From assembly GCA_020536535.1 (NCBI GenBank), contig JAHLWZ010000973.1, positions 1 through 35,143 on the forward strand: a stretch of DNA of 35,143 nucleotides. The letters run 5' to 3'. The stretch's first letter is position 1; each line of letters opens with the position of its first letter. The position numbers and the translations under genes were made by a program. Positions 21,311 to 31,153 of the stretch are shown in pieces. The notes beneath the pieces are model-generated. The model was not told the origin of the DNA, did not search any database, and saw only the letters and a list, made by a program, of their open reading frames with translations. Source of the DNA: Pelomyxa schiedti. Lineage: Eukaryota; Evosea; Pelobiontida; Pelomyxidae.

Positions 21311-22860
21311 ATGAGCCGTAAGTACACGATTGGGGAGGGCGGCGGGGCAATATGGCAGGACAGAGAGATCAGATTTGACATCCCATTACAGTTACCTTTT
21401 GAGTTTTCTGTCCGCTACTTTTTGACTCCTCTCTCCCCAAAAGGGCCACACAATTGAGGAGGGGAGAAACTTTGGTGGAGTGCATTGACGCAGTTGAGGA
21501 CACAAAGGGAAATAATGGTGAACATGGATGCCTCACTATTTCTAATTTGAGGCTGATATGGTATTGCACCAAGTACCCAAAGACAAACTTGAGTATGCCC
21601 TGTCTAGTTGTGAATGCTAAATTATAGTGACATGGATTATCGTTTATTAATGGGAGGGTGATTTACCAAGAGAAAAGGTATTGGTTTCAATTGCATGATT
21701 AACATCACTGTTCGTGTTGCAAATAGCAAACTTCGAGGAACAACTCAGGTTCCTTATTTTCATTCAAAAACCTGGTCTTTTTCCTTTTTGAACCAACCCT
21801 CTCCTTAACGAAGGCCCTTTATGTTCTTACGAAGTTCGCTAATACTCGCTTTGAGTTTGTATTTACAACGCTACTGCCAACTAGTCCAAAATTATTCACT
21901 GCAGTACAAGCTGTTTACCAGTTTGTTTGAGGGGAGGAACCTAAACAAAGCTAACTTTTCCAACCAAAAGTGCCTATGAAACCAGCCGGTTGTATAGGGA
22001 TCTAAAATTAAGAGGGTCAGTTGTGCATGAGAAGTCCCTATTGCTTTTATTAAATGAGGAAGTTTACAGTAAAGTACCCTTTTCTTCACAATAGGAAAGA
22101 CTTGGCTAATGGAACTTCAGGTTGACAATGTCTGGAACCTCTCATCTGACCAAGGAAACCTTGGCACCTTCTTCGTCACAAATGTGAGGCTTGTTTGGTT
22201 TGCTAATTTAGCAGAGAATTTCAATGTTTCAATTCCGTACCTGCAAATGGTTTGATCCACGTCCTCTCAGTTGTCACTCATCTCAGTTGAGAAATCCATC
22301 AAAGTTCGCGAGTCAAAGTTTGGTCCTGCCTTAGTAATTGAAACACTACCCCAAAGTGGTGGTTATGTCTTGGGCTTCCGAATTGATCCACCAGAAAAAC
22401 TAAAAGGTTTGTTCACCTTTTTCCGTTTTCTCATCAACTATAGCTGTTACCCTTGAGATACAACGTGTCCACCAAATATTCTCACAAGAACCAATGTTCG
22501 GAGTTGTTATTCCCTCCAAGGTTGCACTCAACTGACCATATTTTTATGGCTTACAACTTATAGACAACGCCCACACCATTCTCTTTTACTAGACAGCTTG
22601 AGGACAGTGAGCTACACACCAACAACCGCTCAAACTTCTTCTCACCCACCTTAAGGTGAACTCATAATGAGCGACCCACAACCGGATCCAATGGCATTGT
22701 ATTTTGCGGAAGCCAACAAAATGGAAGACAGACCTCCCGTCTACAATCCTGAAATAGGTTGGTGAGGGAAAAATCCATTGCACCTAATAGCAGCTTAGGA
22801 CTTGCAGTGGAATCCCTTCCTACGGGTGTTACAATGCAATCACTATGGTCCGTTTTGTAA
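21311..22860 (+). CDS. BBS5: BBSome subunit BBS5
   Basis: Eleven exons: 21311-21390, 21444-21592, 21678-21748, 21814-21920, 21971-22073, 22121-22249, 22292-22406, 22444-22520, 22564-22606, 22656-22757, 22799-22860; 1038 nt, 345 residues (human 341). Landmarks run the whole length: [131 protein letters not shown] and a C-terminus [11 protein letters not shown]5 is made of two PH-like GLUE domains that bind phosphoinositides within the BBSome, the coat that moves membrane proteins in cilia. It appears intact, with no stops or missing blocks. Confidence 0.95.
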
Positions 22861-23106
22861 AAAAAATTTTATGTGGAACGGTTCTTTTCGTATCAAAAAG
22901 CTCAAGGTTTGTGGGCAAAGGAATCAAAGAAATCCATCATGGATTCAAACTTTATGGTGGAACCCCACAGATGAACGAAACCGCATTGATCAAAAAGGGA
23001 AACCCACTCTTGTCGTGTATGATAAAACGCACGTAAAGTGAATGGTGTCTCTGGTGTAAAAATCTGTTTAGTTTCAGTTATTTTTCGTTAAAAAAAACCT
23101 CGGGAA

Positions 23107-23986
23107 TCATACATCACTAAAAATACAGTGGTACATATCGAGATAGACTCCAAAGGTGGGGTCTTGAACGTTGTGCTCTTTCAAAATAACCCTGCCATTT
23201 GGTGCAAGTACTCTCTTAACTTCCTGTAAAATGTTAATAGAAGAAAGGAGTGGCAAATATTTTCCTGAAGAACGGCGTTTTGGTTCACTGAGTGATGCAG
23301 TGTCATCAGAATTGTGACAAGATCTATTGATGCGTCCTCAATTCCGGGTAATCTGGCACCATCAGCACAAGTTTTGAATGTAAATGTAGTTCTCTCAGTT
23401 TCATTGTAGTGGCTGCAGGCCACCTCAAATAGGAATTAAATCAGAGTGCAAGGATGCAACTATATTGTGTAATTCGGGTCACAGTCACCTCAAATCCCAC
23501 AACATTCTGGGATTCTATGTTGAATTTCTTTGCTATTGAGGCAGTCTTATCGCCCTTTCCACATCCCAAATCAACATACTTCCTTGGTACATACGTCGCA
23601 CCAGAGCCCTGTTTCCTAACTTAGGAACACTAAGAAAAAAAAAAAAAAGAGAAATATAAGTTATATCTTGTCCCATATCCCAACTTTCAAAGATAAAAAA
23701 AAAAGGTTTCTACCTTCCAGGCCTCATTTACGCAGTCCGCGGCCCAAGTTGAGAAAGCCGGGCCACACGCACCCATAATTTGTGACATGTGGGATTTGAT
23801 TACTTGGACCAACCTGCGGACTCTATCGGGGCCGTCGGGCATTTGTGCCAGCTCCTCGAGGACTCTGGGATCAACAAGGACATCAACAGGCTCAAGAACC
23901 TCCTCTCTAAACACTTTGTACAACAGATGCCACACTCTGTCATCCAGTCCTTCCGCAGACACACCAGCCGGTACGTACTCGGTCAT
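23107..23986 (-). CDS. Class I SAM-dependent methyltransferase
   Basis: Minus-strand exons 23986-23714, 23608-23489, 23423-23274, 23223-23107; 219 residues. The N-terminal 90 residues are helical (MTEYVPAGVSAEGLDD...). The Rossmann part has motif I YVDLGCGKGDKT, an acidic loop, FKTCADGARLPGIEDASIDLV (motif II/III region), LHHS, then EVKRVLAPNGRVILKEHNV (post-II strand). This is a Methyltransf_11-like core. The LHH plus KEH(N/D) pattern resembles a group of small methyltransferases common in bacteria and large DNA viruses; the substrate is unknown. The fold ends soon after strand 5 (YLDMYHCIFSDV), so the C-terminal strands 6 and 7 are short or missing. Divergent from the ankyrin gene by 91 bp. 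Confidence 0.85.
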
Positions 23987-24077
23987 CGGATTGTTTGTTT
24001 TCCCGGAACATTCTTGGAAAGCAAAAGTTGAGTGCTGTTGAGGCCAGGGGGAGGGGAACGCGTGTGACAATTAGAAA

Positions 24078-27000
24078 ATGTACCCAGCTGCATTCAGCGG
24101 TGACATCGAGGAAGTAAGGCGCCTGATGTCGCAGATGCCGCCGCACATGTACGACACGCCGCTCGAGGAGACCAACACGACGCCGCTGTTCATAGCCTCG
24201 CAGGAGGGCCACGTCGGGGTGGTGTCCCTGCTCCTGTCGGCCAGAGGCCACGTGGACCCCAACCGCGCCACGTCGGACGGCGTGACGCCGCTCTACGTCG
24301 CCAGCCAGAACGGGTACCACGAGGTCGTGCGCTCGCTGCTGGTGGACGGCGGCGCGGACGCGGACAGCGGGCTGCCGTCGGACGGGATCACGCCGCTGTG
24401 GATCGCCAGCCAGAACGGCCACGAGCGCGTCGTGCAGGCGCTGCTGCGCCACGGCCGCGCGGACGTCGACAAGGCGCGGGCCGTCGGCGGCGACACGCCG
24501 CTGTACATCGCGAGCTGCAACGGCCACGAGCCGGTCGTGCGCACGCTGCTCGAGGTCGGCGGCGACGACGCGGACAAGGTGACGTCGGACATCAGCGCGA
24601 CGCCGCTGTTCATCGCCAGCCAGAACGGCCACGAGGACGTCGTGCGCACGCTGCTGACGGTGGGCCGCGCCGACCCCAACAAGGCGCGCGACAACGGCGC
24701 GACGCCGCTCTACATCGCCAGCGAGATGGGCAACGAGGCCGTGGTCGACGTCCTGCTCGGCGTCGGCGGCGCCGACCCGCGCAAGGCCCTCACCGCCGGC
24801 GACGTCACGCCGCTGTTCGTCGCGTGCCAGGAGGGCCACGAGGGCGTCGTCAAGGCGCTGCTGCAGGCCGGCCGCGCCAACCCCAACAAGGCGTGCACCG
24901 ACGACGGCACGACGCCCATCTTCGCCGCGAGCAGGCGGGGCCACAGCTCCATTGTGGAAATGCTGCTGACTCTAGGCCGCGTGGACCCGAACAAGCCGTG
25001 CACCAACGACGGCGCGACGCCGCTGTACGTCGCCAGCCTCGCGGGGCACAAGCGGGTGGTCAAGACCCTGCTCAGGGTCGGGAGGGTCAACCCGGACAAC
25101 CCGCACCCGATCGACGGGACCCCGCTGTTCATTGCTAGCACGAGGGGGCACAGGGACATTGTGAAGACCCTGCTGACTGTCGGGCGCGCGAACCCGAACA
25201 AGGCGCGGACGGACGACGGGGCGACGCCATTGTTCATTGCGAGCCAGAACGGCCATGAGAGCGTTGTTCGCACGCTGCTGATGAAAGGACATGCGAATCC
25301 CAACCAAGCGAGAACAGACAACTCGGCGACTCCAATTGTCATTGCTGTTGAGAAATCCCATTTTTCTATTGCTCGACTTTTACTTGCTGGTGGGGCAAAC
25401 GTTCCTCCAGAATGGAAGGAGTTTATGGAAAACAAGATTGGGGGTGCACAAAATCTGAAGAGACTCTGTAGAGTAGGTGTGTTTGACTTTTTTTTTTTTT
25501 AATCCTCTTTATCCCTTCTGAACTATTTCAGCCCACTATCAGAGAGCGAAAGCGATTATATCTTTGGTATGAATCTTTCCTTTGTAACAAAACCATTTTG
25601 ATGAACATGTAGGTTGTTGAGTGCAAGAGGCCGACTGCAGTGGCGGTTTTCCATCAAATCCCTCTTCAACTTCTACAGTACATTATTGAATTGGCATGGA
25701 ATTTCCTTCTTCCTGCAACATTGATGTAAAATAGTCTAACAATGTACATACTATTTTCCTCCTCCTTTCACTTTTGGCAACAGGCAAAAAAACCCGCTAG
25801 TTCGCGGATTCCCATCATTCCTCGATTGCCTGATGAGTGATACAGACCAGGAACGAGCGGCTTCACTGTCGCACCTGATGAGGGTGTCTCGTGTTGCGTG
25901 GGACTACATTGTGGTACCCGCCATCGTCGAGCCCCGGAGGCTCCGCGGCCGGCGCCCCAGCGTCGACGAGTGCGCGTGGGCGATGGGGCTCGCGGAGGCG
26001 CTGTTCCCGCTGGTGCCCAGGGCCTGCCGCCTGGTCATGGCCGCGACCGTGAGCCTCGACGGCGGGCTGAAGGCCCTGCAGTCCTCGCGCTACTTTGCGC
26101 TGATGTGCAGCGGGGTGGCTGGGAGCCCCAGGTGCATGGAGTGGATCGTGAGGGGGAAGCCCACGAGGAACAACGCTAGGGAATGCGTCACTTTGCTCAA
26201 GGGACTGTGTGCCGGTTGACTTCTATATACATATGTATATATATGTGAAGATCTAAATGTACATCTGATGTTGTACTTATAGTAAATGACAGGGGGGCAC
26301 GTTGGGATGGCACAAGAGCTTGTTGACAACAGCTCTTCTGAGTGGAAGAGAGGTTCCTTCCAGTGGCCTGCAAATGACCCAGATGTTCTGGACTCCTTGA
26401 ATGACCAAAAAGGAAAGATGCCCAGCTTATTGCATGGGACGTGCAACAGAGGAAACCTTGATGCAGTCAAGTGGGTGATATCCACGTTTGGTGCTGCTTT
26501 GAGCAAATCGGGATGGGACCTGGTCCAGCCATTCCAAATTGCTGTACAACAGGGGCATGTTGATGTGGTGAAGTGGCTGGGATCCTCCACTGGGGCTGTG
26601 GCTGCTTGCCTGGCAGAGTTTAAAAATTCCGAGCTAGGTTTTGGAGTTAATTACTTCAGTGCCAGTCCCAGCCTGGAAGTAATGAAGTGTTGCACTGAGT
26701 GGTTTAGAGTCTCACAAGATAGTGCCTCCATATTCCTTGACTTGTTTTTTGTGTTTCGTTCAACAACAGGCAAGAATACTGATGACTTCGAAGCAAGTTG
26801 CCAGTGGATCAAGGATACGTTATCTATTGAAATGGCACCAAGCTTGTATAATATCACAAGCACTGAGGCTCTGAGATGGGTCATCTCCAACTTTCCAAGT
26901 GAACCACCAACATCTAATACACTGACACGCGCATGCTGCACAATTGCAGATGTGGAACTTGTTGAGTGGTTGCTCGCAAATTACCCCAGCGTTGGTCCCA

Positions 27001-27949
27001 TCACACCTGAGACTTTCGTTAAGACTTGTGAAAACAGGAAGGACAGTGTGTTGGTGCTGAAGTTCCTGTTGCAAACAACACCCCCAGGCTTTCTTACTCC
27101 TGAAAATCACAAGCAGTGTCTTGAGCACGCACTTTCTTTCAACAATGTAACCATTGCGGAGTGGCTGGAACGCACATTCCACGTGATGGATTATGTGAAT
27201 TCAATACCCAGTCTGGTTGACTCCTGTTTTCGTTTCATTTGTGCAGAAAACAATTCTGGTGTTGGAGGAATTGAATGGTTCCTTTCCCACCTCACTATTC
27301 ACAGCATCAATGAAAAATCAGTTCACAAAGCTGTTGGCAATTGCTTTACTCAATTCAAAGCACAAAAGGCATTGTTCCTGTTGAAGGCATTTAATATTCC
27401 AATTTGCCCTAAGAACAAAGGGGCTGCTCTTAACTGGATTGTATCACATGCCACACTCTCAGAAGCCAAGCATCTTGTTTCACTTGGAGAATTCTCCTCC
27501 CAAGATATTATGGAAGGTCTGCGACTCTTCCGGTTTTGCCATTCTGGAAAAGTTGTCAAGTGGCTCATTCAGCAGTTTAACCTAGACAGGCAAGCTAGGG
27601 CATTGTTGCTCTGCTTGGTCAGGAGCAACAAACGGAACTCTGCCAAGTGGCTTATCAGCAAGTTCCATGTAACTTTGGAAGAGGTTTTCTTCTCTGGGTT
27701 GGGATACAATCTAACGTGTGTTCCTCCTAATCACAGTGTGTTGCCATGACTTCTACAGCCTGTGCAAGTGAAGTCGCTACCTGGAAGATGCTCCTCGATG
27801 TGTATCCAGAAATCACAGATTCATTTGCAAAGGACCACTTAAGAGAGTGGGTGGTGGCCTCTCCACATCACTTAAAAGTGACAATGAAGAAACTGGGACT
27901 CAAGAGAGATGACATTCTTGTTACCAAGTGGTGGGGAAGCTATGAATGA
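24078..27949 (+). CDS. Ankyrin array fused to a lineage-specific C-terminal repeat domain
   Basis: Exons 24078-25472, 25543-25566, 25613-25725, 25784-26214, 26293-27683, 27737-27949; 3567 nt, 1188 residues, all phases consistent. Residues 1-445 hold about 13 ankyrin repeats (TPLFIASQNGHEDVVRTLL type). A short linker follows (RAKAIISL) and then a helical, F-box-like piece near 474-510 (FHQIPLQLLQYIIELAW). Next come NPLVRGFPSFLDCL, a GC-rich helical block with MGLAEALFPLVPRAC, and from about 640 a series of degenerate ankyrin-like units ending in (V/A)KWL or EWL (GHVGMAQELV, GHVDVVKWL, VELVEWLLANY, KVVKWLIQQFNL, ATWKMLLDVYP). No Met codon exists in the linker exons, so a second independent start before 25833 is unlikely; but a two-gene alternative starting at ATG 25833 cannot be excluded. 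The last join could also use a donor 12 bp earlier. Role unknown; probably scaffold or substrate recognition. Confidence 0.72.
24178..25370 (+). repeat. Tandem ankyrin-coding DNA repeats of about 100 bp
   Basis: Twelve units of 33-35 codons. Some stretches are near identical at DNA level (for example GCCAGCCAGAACGGCCACGAG recurs), suggesting recent unit duplication or gene conversion. GC content is very high up to about 25250 and falls sharply in the last unit. Confidence 0.85.
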
Positions 27950-28046
27950 GCGTGTACTTTCGTAAATTTAATTTAATTCGTGGATCTGCCTGCTGCGAAA
28001 AAATCGATTTTCGTTCCGCTTTTACAAGTCGCCGTTCTTTCCTTTG

Positions 28047-30333
28047 ATGCAGCAGGCTTTGGACAGTGCCGGCGATGGCGCTGTAAACGACCAAATCATG
28101 CACGATAGGTTGGTTGCAGTTATGGGACCGGCGGACCAGGTTGGGAGCCTAACTCTACGTCGGGATTCGCCCGTCGCTCGTTCCCCGTCGTCGTTCAGGG
28201 CTACTCTTTCCCTTTTGGTCCAAAACGGTGTGCCTCCGTGGTCTTTTGTTCCTTGCATGATTTTTTTTTTTTTTCTCAATTAAACAAAAAAGGGCTGCTG
28301 GAAAAACAGTTTGTGGAGAGTGTTTTACACACACTGTGTCGTTTTGGAGATGTTGAAGGAGTATCTTCACTTCTGGAGGCACATCCAAAGCCTGCAACTG
28401 TGATAGATTGCGTGGATTCTGGTGTTGCAGGAAATACTCCACTGATGGCTGCAGCACTCCGTTCTCACTTTCCTTTGATCGAACTGTTGATACAAAGAGG
28501 AGCAAATGTGAACGCTACTAATTCGCAATTGAGCACAGCCCTTCACAAGGTTGTTTCTCGCCCTGGCCCAGGCGATGCAACACAGTGTGTGAAGTTCCTT
28601 TTGGGCCATGGTGCTCTGGTTCACGTGCAAGATAAATTTGGTGACACCATTTTACACAAGGTTTCCTTTCAAGAGTATAAAGTAATCACTCACTTCAGCT
28701 CCAGGCAATTCGCCAACGCAACCATGAGTGCATTTCTGTTTTGCTTTCCCATCTTCAAAGCAACACCACTCTCTTAGAATCCATCCTTAACACAAAAAAT
28801 AAGCAAGGGAACTCACCCATTCATGAGGCAGCCATGATTGCTCTGTGTAGGAATGCACCAAATCCCAGTACGGAACTGGGCCTGTTACTGAGTCATATCA
28901 GCGATCCCACACCACTTCATCTACCTGATAGTAATGGAAATACTGCTCTTCACCTTGCTTGCATGGCACAGTCTTCTTTTGCTACGCCTTCACCAAGTTC
29001 TACTACAACTGAAGATAGTTGTGCATCCTTGTTACTGAAATGTGGGTCAAATCCAAATGTTGTGAACAACAACGGTGATTGCCCAATACATGCCCCTACG
29101 TGCACACCAAGTGATGCGGCTCTGCTTTTGAAGTACGGTGCTGCAATCGATGCACGAAACAAAAACGGGAAAACTGCATTGCACATTTCAATTGAATCGG
29201 GCTTCACAGCAAAGTCAGTCTTCCTTGTTGAGTGAGTTCTTTGGCTATTGTTTGTTGGTTTCATTTCGAATAGAAATAACGCTTCCCTGGATGGAGTTAT
29301 GACCTATCGTGACAAATCTGGAAATACCCTGTTGCATCAACTTGCTACAAATAGTGAATATTCTCCGGCACTCGGGAAAGTTGTTAGCCAGTTACTAAAA
29401 GGTGGGGAAGTGTGGTATCTTCCCATTACAATTGCTTATTTGAGCTCACCCTTTTGTTTAAAGTGCATATCCCATGGGATCAGGAAGTTAACAATGCTGG
29501 ATGTTCTCCCCTCCACTTGGCGTGTGAGTCCAATTCTCTTGCGTCCATTGATATTCTCCTTGGGGATCCATCGAATATGTACTACCAAAGTTATCAAGAT
29601 TGCAGAGTTTGACACTTTTTTTCAGTATTGCGATGACGTCTGTATGCAATTCCATGGGCCTTACCCCGCTTGACCAGGCTATATACTCTGGTTCAGTTAA
29701 TGCAGTTGTCTCTCTTCTGCAAAAGGTATGAAGGAGAGGAAAAGTGATCCCAAATACCCTTGATACCACAAAAAGAACGCCACGTTCAACAAGGAACTGT
29801 TGCTTTCCTTTAAAGACTCTAGTGGGCGCACTATGTTACACAAGTAAATATTTCAACTTTGGATTTCCTAACAATGTCATACAGAGCAGTGGAGCTAGCT
29901 GCCCCTCAATGCATAAGAATGCTCGTTGAATGTGGATGCGACGTCAATGGCCCGAGTGACAACCAGGGCCCATTTTCCGACTGGGGCACACCTCTACATT
30001 TTGGTACTCAACCATGCCCTCTCCTCTCGATTAATCGCTCCATCAATCAATCACTTGGACCAACCAAAACTGTATTTTACAGCGGCACGGCTTGATAGCC
30101 CCCAATGTGCCACAGAGCTGCTTCGCTGTGGTGCCAATGCGAACAGCACAGCCAGCCTCGGTGGCAACACCCCCGTGCACCTTGCTTGTTACTGTGGTGC
30201 GGCTTCATGCCTCTCTGTGCTGCTGTTGCCGGAGCACCATGCTGACATTAACCTTACGAATTCCGATGGAGAAACACCCATGGATTGTGCCGCCAAGCAC
30301 CAAGACTGCATTGACTTGCTTCAGAATCACTAA
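28047..30333 (+). CDS. Ankyrin repeat protein, nine exons
   Basis: Exons 28047-28227, 28293-28660, 28699-29213, 29274-29409, 29484-29578, 29626-29725, 29776-29843, 29885-30003, 30083-30333; 1833 nt, 610 residues. After a Met-rich N-terminus of about 60 residues without a recognisable domain come many ankyrin units: GNTPLMAAALRSHFPLIELL, GDTILHKLQAIRQRNHECI, GNSPIHEAAM, GNTALHLACMAQ, GKTALHISIESGF, GNTLLHQLATNSEY, GCSPLHLACES, LTPLDQAIYSG, GRTMLHKAVELAA, GTPLHFAARLDSP, GNTPVHLACYCGA, GETPMDCAAKH. Repeats are more diverged and intron-split than in the upstream ankyrin gene. For exon seven an acceptor 21 bp further on (at about 29797) is equally in phase. Function unknown. Confidence 0.85.
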
Positions 30334-30391
30334 TTAATTCACGATCCGCGAACACAAGGGGAAAAAACCAACTAAAAAAAACCCAAGGGCC

Positions 30392-30685
30392 ATGTCGTCA
30401 CATGTTTTTGCACGTTTTGTGAGCGACAAGGAGTTGAAGTCCGTGCCGATTGATTTCGGGACAGACACCTACGCCACATTCGCAGCGCGAATACGCGAGG
30501 TGCTCGGAATCGGGGCCGACGTGGAGCCGAGTCGCGTGGTGATGGTGTGGGCGGGAAGCAGGCTTGGCGAAGGAAGCGAGAGACTGGGCGTGATGGTGCG
30601 ACCAGACACGAGATTGGTTGACATCTCCCCTGGAGTGAGGGATGGCTACCCTCCCGTCATGGTGTTCATAAAGCCCAAACCATAG
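30392..30685 (+). CDS. Small ubiquitin-like (beta-grasp) protein
   Basis: Single exon, 97 residues from ATG 30392. The pattern fits a ubiquitin-like fold: strand (VFARFVS), strand (KSVPIDFGTD), helix (TYATFAARIREVLGI), strand (RVVMVWAGSRL), VMVRPDTRLVDISPG, and final strand (PPVMVFIKP). The SRVVMVWAGSRL segment resembles ubiquitin's RLIFAGKQL region. There is no C-terminal Gly-Gly, so it is not a conjugated modifier. No hydrophobic-patch assignment is possible. It could also be a lineage-specific beta-grasp adaptor. Only 58 bp downstream of the ankyrin gene. Confidence 0.6.
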   Translation: MSSHVFARFVSDKELKSVPIDFGTDTYATFAARIREVLGIGADVEPSRVVMVWAGSRLGEGSERLGVMVRPDTRLVDISPGVRDGYPPVMVFIKPKP

Positions 30686-30799
30686 AGACGAGCAGAAAAC
30701 TTCAAACGTTGGTTGTTGGTTCCAACGTGTTTCATAGGATTTTTGATGTACCAACTTATTTTTCAACAAAGGGAAGGATTTTGATTAGTTTTTTGAATG

Positions 30800-31013
30800 T
30801 GGGGCTGACCACACGAGGCGGCAGTGCAGTGCCTGGGCAATCAGGAGGGTCCCAACCATAGCGACAGAGCAAGCCCCACCACCAGGCCGACACCCCCAGC
30901 GACCCCACGAAAAATAAGTTTAATATCGATGCTACCCAATGGGCAGCTTTCAGATATTAAGCTGAAAAGAACAGATACTACACTTGATCTTAGCCAAAAG
31001 GCCGAGAAGGTAT
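30800..31013 (-). ncRNA. U2 spliceosomal snRNA
   Basis: On the minus strand the 5' part matches the universal U2 core: CUUCUCGGCCUUUUGGCUAAG (stem I), then AUCAAGUGUAGUAUCUGUUCUU with the branch-site recognition GUAGUA (complement of 30976-30981). Stem IIb is a perfect hairpin, GCUGCCC-AUU-GGGUAGC (30931-30947). The Sm site AUUUUU lies at 30910-30915. Stem-loop IV is AGGC, loop ACUGCACUGCC (30820-30830), GCCU, an 11-nt loop like the U2A'/U2B'' site. The 5' end is set by alignment to AUACCUUCUCGG; the 3' end is estimated to within about 15 nt. Transcribed away from PARG. Confidence 0.96.
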
Positions 31014-31153
31014 GAATTTGGACAACTACCTGCCCTCGGAAATACACTGGCAGTCCTTCCAGGGCAATTATGGGCTGAATCCTTGCTGTTGGTGATCAAA
31101 GGCTGGTTAGCGGAACAGGCCAGTGATCTTTCGAAACCTAATTAACTGTTGGG
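31014..31153. promoter_or_regulatory. Divergent promoter of U2 snRNA and PARG
   Basis: 140 bp between the U2 5' end (minus strand) and the PARG ATG (plus strand). It must contain the U2 proximal element and the PARG promoter. I cannot identify a conserved element from one copy. Confidence 0.45.

Noticed and set aside
22874-23041. 56-codon plus-strand frame after BBS5 (MWNGSFRIKKLKVCG...).
   Set aside because: BBS5 already ends at 22860 with its normal C-terminus; the short frame has no domain or splice partner, so it is left as intergenic or 3' untranslated sequence.
24398-25138. Long alternative plus-strand frame rich in Arg/Pro/Ala inside the ankyrin exon, and matching minus-strand frames (23940-25435).
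   Set aside because: These are shadows of GC-rich ankyrin codons; the correct frame shows regular TPLxxAxxxGH repeats.
24178-25370. Regular repeats of about 100 bp that might suggest a satellite or CRISPR-like array.
   Set aside because: Units are codon-periodic and translate to ankyrin repeats; there are no unique spacers.
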